From: Archaeoglobus sp.
GTDB lineage: Archaea; Halobacteriota; Archaeoglobi; Archaeoglobales; Archaeoglobaceae
DNA: 59,054 nucleotides
Assembly (NCBI RefSeq): GCF_017656475.1
Contig: NZ_JACDNT010000011.1
Location: 1 to 59,054, forward strand
Direction of reading: 5' to 3'
The notes below the pieces were generated by a model. It saw only the letters and a list, made by a program, of their open reading frames with translations, ran no database searches and had not been told where the DNA came from. Shown here piece by piece: positions 33,683 through 40,189 of the stretch. The position numbers and the translations under genes were made by a program. The number at the start of each line of letters is the position of its first letter. Position 1 is the stretch's first letter.

Positions 33683-35305
33683 TTATGGAAGCACTAAATC
33701 CTTGTACTTCTCCCTTATCGCTTTCTTGTTTATCTTGCCAACAGTTGTTCTTGGCATCTCCTCAACAACAAAAACCCTGTCGGGAAGCCACCACTTTGGA
33801 ATCTTTCCCGTCTCAACGTAGTTCTGCGTCAGGAAGTCAATTATCTCCTTCTCGGTCACGTTCATTCCCGGTTTGGGAACAACCACTGCAATTGGCCTCT
33901 CACTCCACTTCTCACTCCTCGCAGCAACCACAGCAGCCTCTCCAACAGCAGGATGCTCCATAATCAGACCTTCAAGCCTAACCGAGCTTATCCACTCGCC
34001 ACCGCTCTTTATCACATCCTTTGCCCTGTCAAGAATTAGAATGTAACCTTCTTCATCCCACACTCCCAGATCTCCTGTGTGGAACCAACCCTCACTGTCC
34101 CAGGATTCAGCGGTTTTCTCAGGATTCTTCCAGTAGCCCTCTGTTAAGCCCGGGCTGCGGATGAGAATCTCACCCATCGTTTTGAAGTCCCTCGGCACCT
34201 CCTTGCCCTCATCGTCAACGATTCTGACTTCAACAAAGGGGGCAGGCAGTCCAGCCTTGTTTAAGTACTCCACCTGCTTATCCCAGTCCCAGTCGAGCAT
34301 GTGGTCCTTAAGCACCGCAAATGTGAAGCCCACCCCCTCAGACATCCCGAACGCCTCGATCATCTTGATTCCAAGCTGCCTCGCCCTCTCAAACAGTACT
34401 CTCTGCGGATGCTCACCATCACACACATACTTGAACTTTGACAGCGCATCCTTGTAGTTCTCCACCTCAGGATAGTCGAGGAGCATTTTCAGAAATACAG
34501 GAACTCCACCTGCATAAGTGACACCTTCGTTCTTAATGAGGTCGAGCATAACCTTCGGTTCGTATCTTCCTGGCAGAACTTGCTTCATTCCTAGCATTGT
34601 CGCCAGATACGGAAATGTCCAGCCCATTCCGTGGAAGAATGGAGGAATGTGCATGATCACATCTGTAGAACTCATTTTCGCTGGAGACTCGTTTACAGAA
34701 AGAGGAAGGCCGTTGATTATGCACTGCATTACAATCTGCCTGTGAGAGAAATATACAGCCTTGGGCAAGCCTGTTGTGCCTGAAGTAAAGTAGACGATTG
34801 CCGTCTCATTCTCATCAAGCTCTGGGAAGTCATAATCGGAGCCTTCTTTAATCAGATCTTCCCATATGTAAACTGGTTTCAAGCTGGTGTCAACCTTGTC
34901 CACATCGTCTCCTGTCACAATCCATCCTTTAACTGATGGGATGTGGGGTGCGAGTTTCTCTGCCAGCGGGAGAAATTCATCCCTTATCACAACAAAATCG
35001 TCTTCTACGTATCGCATTGTGTAAACTATTTCCTCTGGAGCCAGTCTCAAATTGATGCAGTGCAGAATGGAGCCCATCATAGGAATGGCGAACATCCCTT
35101 CCAGATACTGGTGGGTGTTCCAGTCAATGAAGGCAACCTTTGCTCCCTTAGCCCCTATGTTTTCGAGAGAGTTGGCTATTCTCTGCAATCTCTCATAAAA
35201 TCTTTTGTAGGTGTACCTGTACACGTCTCTGTAGACTATCTCCTTGTTCGGATATGCATGCAGGGGGAAAAAGAGGGTTTTCTTAATTGAGAGGTTGTAC
35301 CTCAT
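33683..35305 (-). CDS. medium-chain (AlkK-type) acyl-CoA synthetase
   Basis: This has 540 residues with AMP-binding motif YFTSGTTGLPKAV (172-184), AFGMSEGVGFTF, GWFHTGDLGVWDEEGYILILDRAKDVIKSGGEWIS and the C-terminal PRTTVGKINKKAIRE with its catalytic Lys. The domain set and the phrase DWNTHQYLE..AIPMMGSILHCINLRL are characteristic of the AlkK group of fatty-acid-CoA ligases. It has its own promoter: a ribosome-binding site GAGGTGGT, and a TATA box at about 35350-35357 within the second copy of the shared operator. It is thus a separate transcription unit likely under the same regulator as the downstream seven-gene operon. Confidence 0.87.
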   Translation of the reverse strand: MRYNLSIKKTLFFPLHAYPNKEIVYRDVYRYTYKRFYERLQRIANSLENIGAKGAKVAFIDWNTHQYLEGMFAIPMMGSILHCINLRLAPEEIVYTMRYVEDDFVVIRDEFLPLAEKLAPHIPSVKGWIVTGDDVDKVDTSLKPVYIWEDLIKEGSDYDFPELDENETAIVYFTSGTTGLPKAVYFSHRQIVMQCIINGLPLSVNESPAKMSSTDVIMHIPPFFHGMGWTFPYLATMLGMKQVLPGRYEPKVMLDLIKNEGVTYAGGVPVFLKMLLDYPEVENYKDALSKFKYVCDGEHPQRVLFERARQLGIKMIEAFGMSEGVGFTFAVLKDHMLDWDWDKQVEYLNKAGLPAPFVEVRIVDDEGKEVPRDFKTMGEILIRSPGLTEGYWKNPEKTAESWDSEGWFHTGDLGVWDEEGYILILDRAKDVIKSGGEWISSVRLEGLIMEHPAVGEAAVVAARSEKWSERPIAVVVPKPGMNVTEKEIIDFLTQNYVETGKIPKWWLPDRVFVVEEMPRTTVGKINKKAIREKYKDLVLP

Positions 35306-35341
35306 ACCACCACCTCATTTTTCTTGAATAATTATTTCATA

Positions 35342-35400
35342 TGAGTATTCTTAAATACTTTATCATCACAGATAAGTTTTGAATGCTCAGAACTTGTTCA
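35342..35400. promoter_or_regulatory. promoter/operator B of the AlkK-type gene (59-bp shared element)
   Basis: TGAGTAT (35342-35348), TTAAAT (35351-35356, TATA box on the minus strand), TTATCATC (35360-35367), ATGCTCA (35383-35389) and TGTTCA (35395-35400) lie at exactly the offsets seen in element A. The outer inverted repeat is imperfect here (TGCTCA-N5-TGTTCA). A local AGTATT-CTTA-AATACT repeat (35345-35360) also spans the TATA box. Confidence 0.68.
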
Positions 35401-35622
35401 TCAAATTGCACCGGTCAGAGTACATAGAAGCAAGGGTTCTTGGAGCATGTGGCTGAAGTCGTTCATTTTCGTGTGGGTAGATGTGCTCCTCGTGTGGCTG
35501 AAGGCAGAGTGTTGTGAAAAAGGAAAGGAATAATAACGACTTATATCATAGTCTTTTTTGTTACAAAACATAATTAAATTTTCGAATGGAAAATTTTTAA
35601 AGTTGCTAAATGAGGGAACATC
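35401..35622. other. gene-poor gap with one possible 28-residue ORF
   Basis: Between promoter B and the glutaredoxin gene, the only protein-like frame is an ATG at 35447 ending at a TAA at 35531-35533, with GGAG two bases before it. It would encode a 28-residue amphipathic, Trp-rich peptide (MWLKSFIFVWVDVLLVWLK, then AECCEKGKE). It could be a small membrane peptide or chance. The last 40 bases hold the glutaredoxin promoter (TTTTTAAAG near 35594). Confidence 0.3.
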
Positions 35623-35871
35623 ATGCCAGAAATTCTGATGTACGGGCTGTCAACCTGCCCCCACTGCAAGAGAACCTTAGAATTTCTTAAGAAATCAGGA
35701 GCAGATTTTGAGGTTATATGGATTGATAAGCTGGAAGGGGAGGAGAGAAAGAAGGTTATAGAGAAAGTTCACAAGATATCCGGGAGTTATTCCGTGCCAG
35801 TCATCGTCAAAGGAAATAAACACGTTTTGGGCTACAACGAAGAGAAGCTCAGAGAGCTTCTCAGCAGTTAA
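35623..35871 (+). CDS. glutaredoxin-like thiol-disulfide protein
   Basis: This 82-residue protein has a redox motif CPHC (C12, C15) at the end of strand 1 and a cis-Pro region YSVPVIVKGNKHVLGYNEEKL typical of glutaredoxin/NrdH folds. It reduces disulfides in partner proteins and would itself be reduced by a dedicated reductase. The next gene, 10 bases downstream, encodes a ferredoxin-thioredoxin-reductase-type catalytic subunit. The pair therefore probably forms a ferredoxin-driven thiol system. A ribosome-binding site GAGGGA lies before the ATG. Confidence 0.87.
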   Translation: MPEILMYGLSTCPHCKRTLEFLKKSGADFEVIWIDKLEGEERKKVIEKVHKISGSYSVPVIVKGNKHVLGYNEEKLRELLSS

Positions 35872-35881
35872 TGGTGGCATT

Positions 35882-36202
35882 ATGGACGTGGAAGAATACC
35901 TCCGGATTTTCGAAAGGGTGGCTGAAAAGAGGGGCTGGAGAGTAAATCCAGACACAGAGCTTGTTAAGGATTTTGCAAGGGGTCTGATTGAGAACAAGAA
36001 AAATTACGGGATCGCAACCTGCCCATGCAGACTTGTAACAGGAAAGAAGGAAATAGACAGGCTAATAATCTGCCCGTGCGTTTATGCTGAAGAAGACATC
36101 AAGAAATACGGAAGGTGCTACTGCGGGCTTTATCTGAGCAGAGAGAAGGAGCCGGCTGACAGCCTTCCGGACAGGCACGCGAGATACTATCTGGAGATTT
36201 GA
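35882..36202 (+). CDS. ferredoxin-thioredoxin reductase catalytic (beta) subunit-like protein
   Basis: This has 106 residues with the family's three Cys pairs: CPC (47,49), CPC (64,66) and CYC (79,81), providing four ligands for a 4Fe-4S cluster and the redox-active disulfide. Family members usually end with CHC; here the middle residue is Tyr and the spacing of the last pair is longer (X12). It takes electrons one at a time from ferredoxin and reduces the disulfide of the adjacent glutaredoxin-like protein. No variable (alpha) subunit is present, as in other archaeal homologues. Confidence 0.87.
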   Translation: MDVEEYLRIFERVAEKRGWRVNPDTELVKDFARGLIENKKNYGIATCPCRLVTGKKEIDRLIICPCVYAEEDIKKYGRCYCGLYLSREKEPADSLPDRHARYYLEI

Positions 36203-36460
36203 AAAAATACTACACGAAACTCGTTGGGGAGATTCTGGCTTTATAGTTGCATAAAGAGCTTTTAGGGCGATAAAGGGACAGAAGTTTCAGCATTTTTCGA
36301 CTAATACATCCCAATACCGGAAAACCTGCTTCTTGCTTTGATTACTGGTTTGGTGGCAGCGATAGCCATACCGCTACTTGCAGCTTTCTATGCTCTCGTT
36401 AAGAGTTCTTGGAGTTTTCCTGCCTTTCTTTTTAAATACAACCATACACAAAAATATAAA
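36203..36460. other. non-coding or decayed stretch
   Basis: No gene is supported. One plus-strand frame directly after a TAA (about 36308 onward) reads IPENLLLALITGLVAAIAIP and then a Tyr/Lys-rich tail; it looks like the membrane-anchor end of an exported protein but has no start codon upstream. It may be a remnant. Confidence 0.3.
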
Positions 36461-36708
36461 TCAAATCGATCTGAAAAAGAACTCATAGTCATTTACCTTT
36501 ACCTTCAGATTGGCACCCCTGCTCACAGCGTAAACCTCCCACGGTTTTTCACCACAGCAGTAAACAGCAGGAGCCCTGTATCCAGTTTTCAAATCGCACA
36601 TTGAGAGAAGGACGTATTCTCCTCTTTTTGAAACAATGTTTTTGGCGTATTTTTCAGCCTCCTCAAGGCTGACATCTTTTTTAAGATTTATTTTATTATC
36701 TCTTCCAT
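36461..36708 (-). pseudogene. small gene broken by a one-base deletion in an A-run
   Basis: Reading the minus strand from the ATG at 36708 gives MEEIIK followed at once by TAA. Adding one A to the AAAA run (36691-36694) restores an 82-residue frame ending at the TGA at 36461-36463. It continues INLKKDVSLEEAEKYAKNIV, and further on contains EYVLLSMCDLKTGYRAPAVY, CCGEKPWEVYAVSRG and KVNDYEFFFRSI. Codon use and the amphipathic helix look like a real small protein, with three Cys. I recognise no family. It is either a recent frameshift or a sequence error. Confidence 0.5.
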
Positions 36709-36910
36709 ATTCACGATTTTAACTTATGAAATATTAAAGCCTTTCCCATTATTTACTGCAAATCAAAAATTAAAACACATAAAAAATCAGCAGCGTGCAT
36801 TTATGGTTGCTGCATTCTCAACACCTCATCGCATGTACAGATTCAATGCAGTCATCGCAACATTCAAGATAGAGCAGAAAGAAATTTTTCATGAGAGTTT
36901 CTTTTGATTC
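36709..36910. other. AT-rich non-coding stretch before the symporter genes
   Basis: No convincing gene is visible. On the minus strand a 24-codon frame (ATG near 36891, MKNFFLLYLECCDDCIESVH) would give a Cys-rich peptide, but it has no ribosome-binding site. The stretch probably carries the upstream part of the promoter for the small subunit/symporter unit. Confidence 0.3.
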
Positions 36911-37102
36911 ATGCCAACACCCGAAAATGATAAAAACAATACGCCGAACATATGTTCGATGAAGCTGCTGGAAGGAGTAATAATTATTGCTGCGATGCTG
37001 GTTCCGTTTGTGGCGATAAAAAGCCATGATATGACAACTTATCTGTACTGGACGGCTGTAGCGGCTGCATATCTGATATATATCACGATTAAGAGGTGGT
37101 GA
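36911..37102 (+). CDS. small membrane subunit of a sodium/solute symporter
   Basis: This has 63 residues with two hydrophobic helices (GVIIIAAMLVPFVAI and YLYWTAVAAAYLIYITIKRW) around a short polar loop. This is the shape of the small partner subunits (DUF3311/DUF4212-like) encoded before some SSS-family symporters, and the symporter follows at once with its ribosome-binding site inside this gene's last codons. The start may be the ATG at 36959 (MKLLEGVIII) rather than 36911: an AT-rich box GATAAAAACAAT lies about 25 bases before 36959, and a 14-bp palindrome directly precedes it. Confidence 0.68.
   Translation: MPTPENDKNNTPNICSMKLLEGVIIIAAMLVPFVAIKSHDMTTYLYWTAVAAAYLIYITIKRW
36945..36958. 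promoter_or_regulatory. 14-bp perfect palindrome CGAACATATGTTCG
   Basis: CGAACATATGTTCG is perfectly self-complementary and ends exactly at the ATG at 36959, the alternative start of the small subunit gene. If transcription is leaderless from there, it covers the transcription start, a usual place for an archaeal repressor. If the gene starts at 36911 it is merely coding sequence. Confidence 0.4.
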
Positions 37103-37104
37103 TA

Positions 37105-38475
37105 ATGAACGTCTTTCTCTACGCATTCGCTGGATACGTAGTGCTCGGAACTGTGATTGCCCTGATGGCGATGAAGGGCTTGAAGACGCAGGAAGAGTAC
37201 TACATTGCAGGGAGAAAAGTCAGCGGAGTTGTTTCAGCCCTCACCTATGCCGCAACTACTTACTCAGCCTTCATGATGGTCGGCCTCGTTGGGCTTAGCT
37301 ATGCGAGCGGTGTAGGCGCTCTTGGATTCGAGCTTTTCTACCTTGTGGGCACACTTTTCCTCCTCTCATACTATGCCCCAAAAGTGTGGGAGATGGCGAA
37401 GGAGAGGGGCTACATCACTCCAGGAGACATGATTGCCGAAAGATACGGCAGAGAGGTTGCGGTTGTGATGTCTGTGGTGGCAACTATTGCCCTAATCCCT
37501 TACCTCTCCGTTCAGCTGATAGGAGTGGGGCTGATTCTGGACAAAACCTCCGCAATGAGCTTTTCTTACGGCATTGCGGCTTCTGCCATACTTATCGCTC
37601 TCTGGGCGTTTCTGGGTGGGTTGAGGGGTGTGGCATGGACGGATGCAATTCAGGGAGTTTTCATGCTGGTGATGGCACTCGCGGCAATTTACTGGGTTAA
37701 TAGCAACGGTTTCGGCGACAAAAACTTCTTTGCAGAAGTCACAAGACTTGGAGAGCTGCTTGTCGTGCCAAACAGTGTCTGGACACCTGTAAGGTTCGTC
37801 TCTCTCACGCTCCCGTGGTTCTTCTTCGCTCTGACGAATCCGCAGGTTTTTCAGCGCCTGTACATCCCCAAGGACAGAGCATCGCTGAGAAGGATGGTTA
37901 TACTCTTCGGCTTCTTCGGGTTGGTTTATACGGTAATAGTCACGCTCATCGGCCTTGAACTGAGAACAATGACCGAGATGGGGGCTTTCCCGAGGGTTGA
38001 GGACAGGGATGCGGTAACGCCAACCTTACTCGGCTTAATGCCTCCTTTGCTTGGAGCGGCAATTTCTCTCAGCATCTTTGCAGCAGCAATAACAACAGCC
38101 AACTCCATTGTTTTGACGCTCTCCTCGATGCTTTCAAGAGACCTGTTCGGGAGCGAGAGAGTTGGGACAGGGAGAGTTATAATTGTCTTCCTTACACTCG
38201 CCCTGACCTTGTTCGCGTACTCAAGGCCGAATTACATAGTGGAGCTTAGCGTTCTTAGCTCAACGATTCTCCTCGCCCAGCTTCCGCTGATTCTCGGAGT
38301 TTTCCACTTCAAAGGAGGGGCAAAAGTTGCGGGAATTTCAACGCTCCTCGCAGGTTTTACAACCGCAGTAGTGCTGAGCTTTGCAAAACTCTCACCGCTT
38401 GGAATCCCTGCATCAGTCTGGACATTCATCGTTTCGTTCGTAGTGTTCTTTGCAGCTTCAAGACTTGACAGATGA
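37105..38475 (+). CDS. sodium/solute symporter (SSS family)
   Basis: This has 456 residues from the ATG at 37105, which follows GAGGTGGTGA; the open frame begins 9 bases earlier at a GTG. About 12-13 membrane helices are present. SSS signatures are YYIAGRKVSG near residue 35, TYAATTYSAFMMVGLVG (about 49-65), GGLRGVAWTDAIQGVFMLVM (about 170-190) and AAAITTANSIVLTLSSMLSRD (about 328-348). It would use the sodium gradient to take up an organic acid, amino acid or similar; substrate is not readable. It is co-translated with the small subunit gene and overlaps the convergent cbf5 gene by 18 bases. Confidence 0.88.
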   Translation: MNVFLYAFAGYVVLGTVIALMAMKGLKTQEEYYIAGRKVSGVVSALTYAATTYSAFMMVGLVGLSYASGVGALGFELFYLVGTLFLLSYYAPKVWEMAKERGYITPGDMIAERYGREVAVVMSVVATIALIPYLSVQLIGVGLILDKTSAMSFSYGIAASAILIALWAFLGGLRGVAWTDAIQGVFMLVMALAAIYWVNSNGFGDKNFFAEVTRLGELLVVPNSVWTPVRFVSLTLPWFFFALTNPQVFQRLYIPKDRASLRRMVILFGFFGLVYTVIVTLIGLELRTMTEMGAFPRVEDRDAVTPTLLGLMPPLLGAAISLSIFAAAITTANSIVLTLSSMLSRDLFGSERVGTGRVIIVFLTLALTLFAYSRPNYIVELSVLSSTILLAQLPLILGVFHFKGGAKVAGISTLLAGFTTAVVLSFAKLSPLGIPASVWTFIVSFVVFFAASRLDR

Positions 38476-39459
38476 CTTCCAGACTCTCGGATAAACGCCC
38501 CTCTCCATCAAGACTCTCTGAATGTCAGCAGCCACACCCTTCTTTAGCCTGTAAATGTCCTCAGCATCCATCAGAGCCCTGCCAATCGCCACCAGCTCGT
38601 TTTTCAGCGTGAAGATTGCGACGGTGCTGTCCTTTCTAACGTTTTTCTCAACGTATGCCACTCCCCTCACAGACAGATTCGCTCCGTGGCATATCGCATC
38701 GACTGCTGAATCCTTGATTACGATTTTTGGTAAATCAGCAGCAGCGACCTCCATGGGCTTTATTATCTCTCTGAGGTACTTCTCTTCCCCCTCTTCCTTC
38801 CAGAAAATGTAAGCGTCAAGCAAATCCTGCAGAGTGTAGCACATATCTTCTCCAAACCTGCCAGTCCTCGTCCTCCTCAGCTCCTGCATGTGTGCTCCAG
38901 TTCCGAGAATCTCTCCGATGTCCCTGCAGAGCTTTCTGATGTATGTTCCTGACTCGGTAACGACTCTGAAAAGGATATCTCTTCCCTCCATTTCCAGAAG
39001 CTCGATTTCGTAAATCTCTCTTATCCTCAGCACCTTTTTTACGGCCGATTTTAGAGGGGGACGCTGGTAAATTCTCCCGACAAATTTTTTCATCACTCTC
39101 TCGACGTCTTCTCTTTTTGCATCTCCATGTAGTCTCATGAGACAAACGTATTCCTTGCTCGACTCCTGAAGGAACTTGACCATTTTGGTGGCGTTTTCGA
39201 TGAAAATTGGGAGAACACCTGTAACCCTCGGGTCGAGAGTGCCGGCATGCCCGGTTTTGCTGACGTTTAGAATTTTCCTGACCCAGACGACAACTTCATG
39301 ACTGCTCGGCCCCATTGGCTTGTCAATGCATACTAGCCCCTTCCTGATGTACTCCTCTATCGGCCTCTTTGTGGGGTAGCAGCCGTAATTCTCATCGGTG
39401 CTCGCGTCATCCTTGATGTAGTAGTTTTCCAGCTTCACATTTCCCTTAGTTTCCCGCAA
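38458..39459 (-). CDS. cbf5: Cbf5/TruB-family RNA pseudouridine synthase
   Basis: This is the catalytic subunit of H/ACA guide RNPs, also able to make pseudouridine-55 in tRNA. It has 333 residues: an archaeal N-terminal extension, KPMGPSSHEVVVWVRKIL, the catalytic HAGTLDPRVTG with Asp76, ESGTYIRKLCRDIG, HMQELRRTRTGRF, and a C-terminal PUA domain (about 245-325) that grips the lower stem and ACA of the guide RNA. An H/ACA-type sRNA is found at 46260-46315 in this same window. It overlaps the convergent symporter gene by 18 bases. Confidence 0.93.
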   Translation of the reverse strand: MRETKGNVKLENYYIKDDASTDENYGCYPTKRPIEEYIRKGLVCIDKPMGPSSHEVVVWVRKILNVSKTGHAGTLDPRVTGVLPIFIENATKMVKFLQESSKEYVCLMRLHGDAKREDVERVMKKFVGRIYQRPPLKSAVKKVLRIREIYEIELLEMEGRDILFRVVTESGTYIRKLCRDIGEILGTGAHMQELRRTRTGRFGEDMCYTLQDLLDAYIFWKEEGEEKYLREIIKPMEVAAADLPKIVIKDSAVDAICHGANLSVRGVAYVEKNVRKDSTVAIFTLKNELVAIGRALMDAEDIYRLKKGVAADIQRVLMERGVYPRVWKSSVKS

Positions 39460-39604
39460 CTTTTTAACCTTTTAGTCGACCGGATTTTTGGGGAATAAAA
39501 CGGTTTTAGTGTTCTTACTTATCCTTTCAAAGCTCACCACATATAACCGCACCAGCGAAACCAGTAATCGAAAACATTTTAAATGCTATTTTTGTAAAGC
39601 CAAC

Positions 39605-40189
39605 GTGAAGTTCAAGTGCGTCCTCTACACTTGGGATGAAATTCGAGAGCTATGCAAAGAGCTTGCCTTGAAGGTTAGGGAAAGCGGTTACAAACCCGAT
39701 GCTGTCGTGGCCATTGCAAGAGGTGGCTGGGTTCCTGCTAGGATTGTTTGTGATTATTTAGATATCAGGGAGCTTTACAGTGTTAAAACAGAGCACTGGG
39801 ATGTAGCACAGAGAAGAGAGGAGGCCAAAATTACTCAGCCGCTGAATGTTGATGTAAGCGGCAAGAAAGTTCTCATCGTTGACGACGTTGCCGATACGGG
39901 AGAGACGATCAAGGTAGTTGTAGACCACGTGAGCCAGTACAATCCTGCTGAGATTAGAGTGGCGGTTGTGGACTACAAAAGCACGTCGAAGTTCGTTCCC
40001 GACTACTACGCTGCCAAGATGGAGGCTTGGAGGTGGATAGTCTATCCTTGGAGCGTTAAGGAGGAGTTAAGAGAGCTGATTGACAAGGTAAATGCCAAAA
40101 CCGTTGATGAAGCTGTCAAAGCTCTCAAGGAGGAGTTTGATCTGGAAGTTGATGAGGAACTCGTGAGGGATGTCCTCACCGACTGCTGA
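39605..40189 (+). CDS. purine/xanthine-type phosphoribosyltransferase
   Basis: This transfers PRPP ribose-phosphate to a purine base. I start it at the GTG at 39605 (VKFKCVLYTWDEIREL): a TATA box TTTTAAAT at 39577-39584 lies about 25 bases upstream, suggesting a leaderless message, and the open frame from 39488 adds sequence with no homology. It has 194 residues. The PRPP-binding motif VLIVDDVADTGETIK and DAVVAIARGGWVPARI are typical of the Gpt/HPRT group. It overlaps the adenine deaminase start by 20 bases, so the two form a purine-salvage pair. Confidence 0.85.
   Translation: MKFKCVLYTWDEIRELCKELALKVRESGYKPDAVVAIARGGWVPARIVCDYLDIRELYSVKTEHWDVAQRREEAKITQPLNVDVSGKKVLIVDDVADTGETIKVVVDHVSQYNPAEIRVAVVDYKSTSKFVPDYYAAKMEAWRWIVYPWSVKEELRELIDKVNAKTVDEAVKALKEEFDLEVDEELVRDVLTDC

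Noticed and set aside
35342-35400. Box C/D sRNA on the minus strand (GTGATGA at 35363-35369)
   Set aside because: A C-box match is present but no CTGA D box or terminal stem follows, and the conserved spacing with the other promoter explains the sequence better.
36810-36880. Degenerate C/D RNA with two GCGATGA boxes on the minus strand
   Set aside because: The boxes deviate from RTGATGA, the D-like elements are TTGA, and the guide intervals would be only 4-5 bases.
36818-37126. 102-codon minus-strand frame
   Set aside because: It is largely antisense to the symporter small subunit and has no ribosome-binding site or recognisable motif. Only a short 24-codon frame within it looked mildly protein-like.
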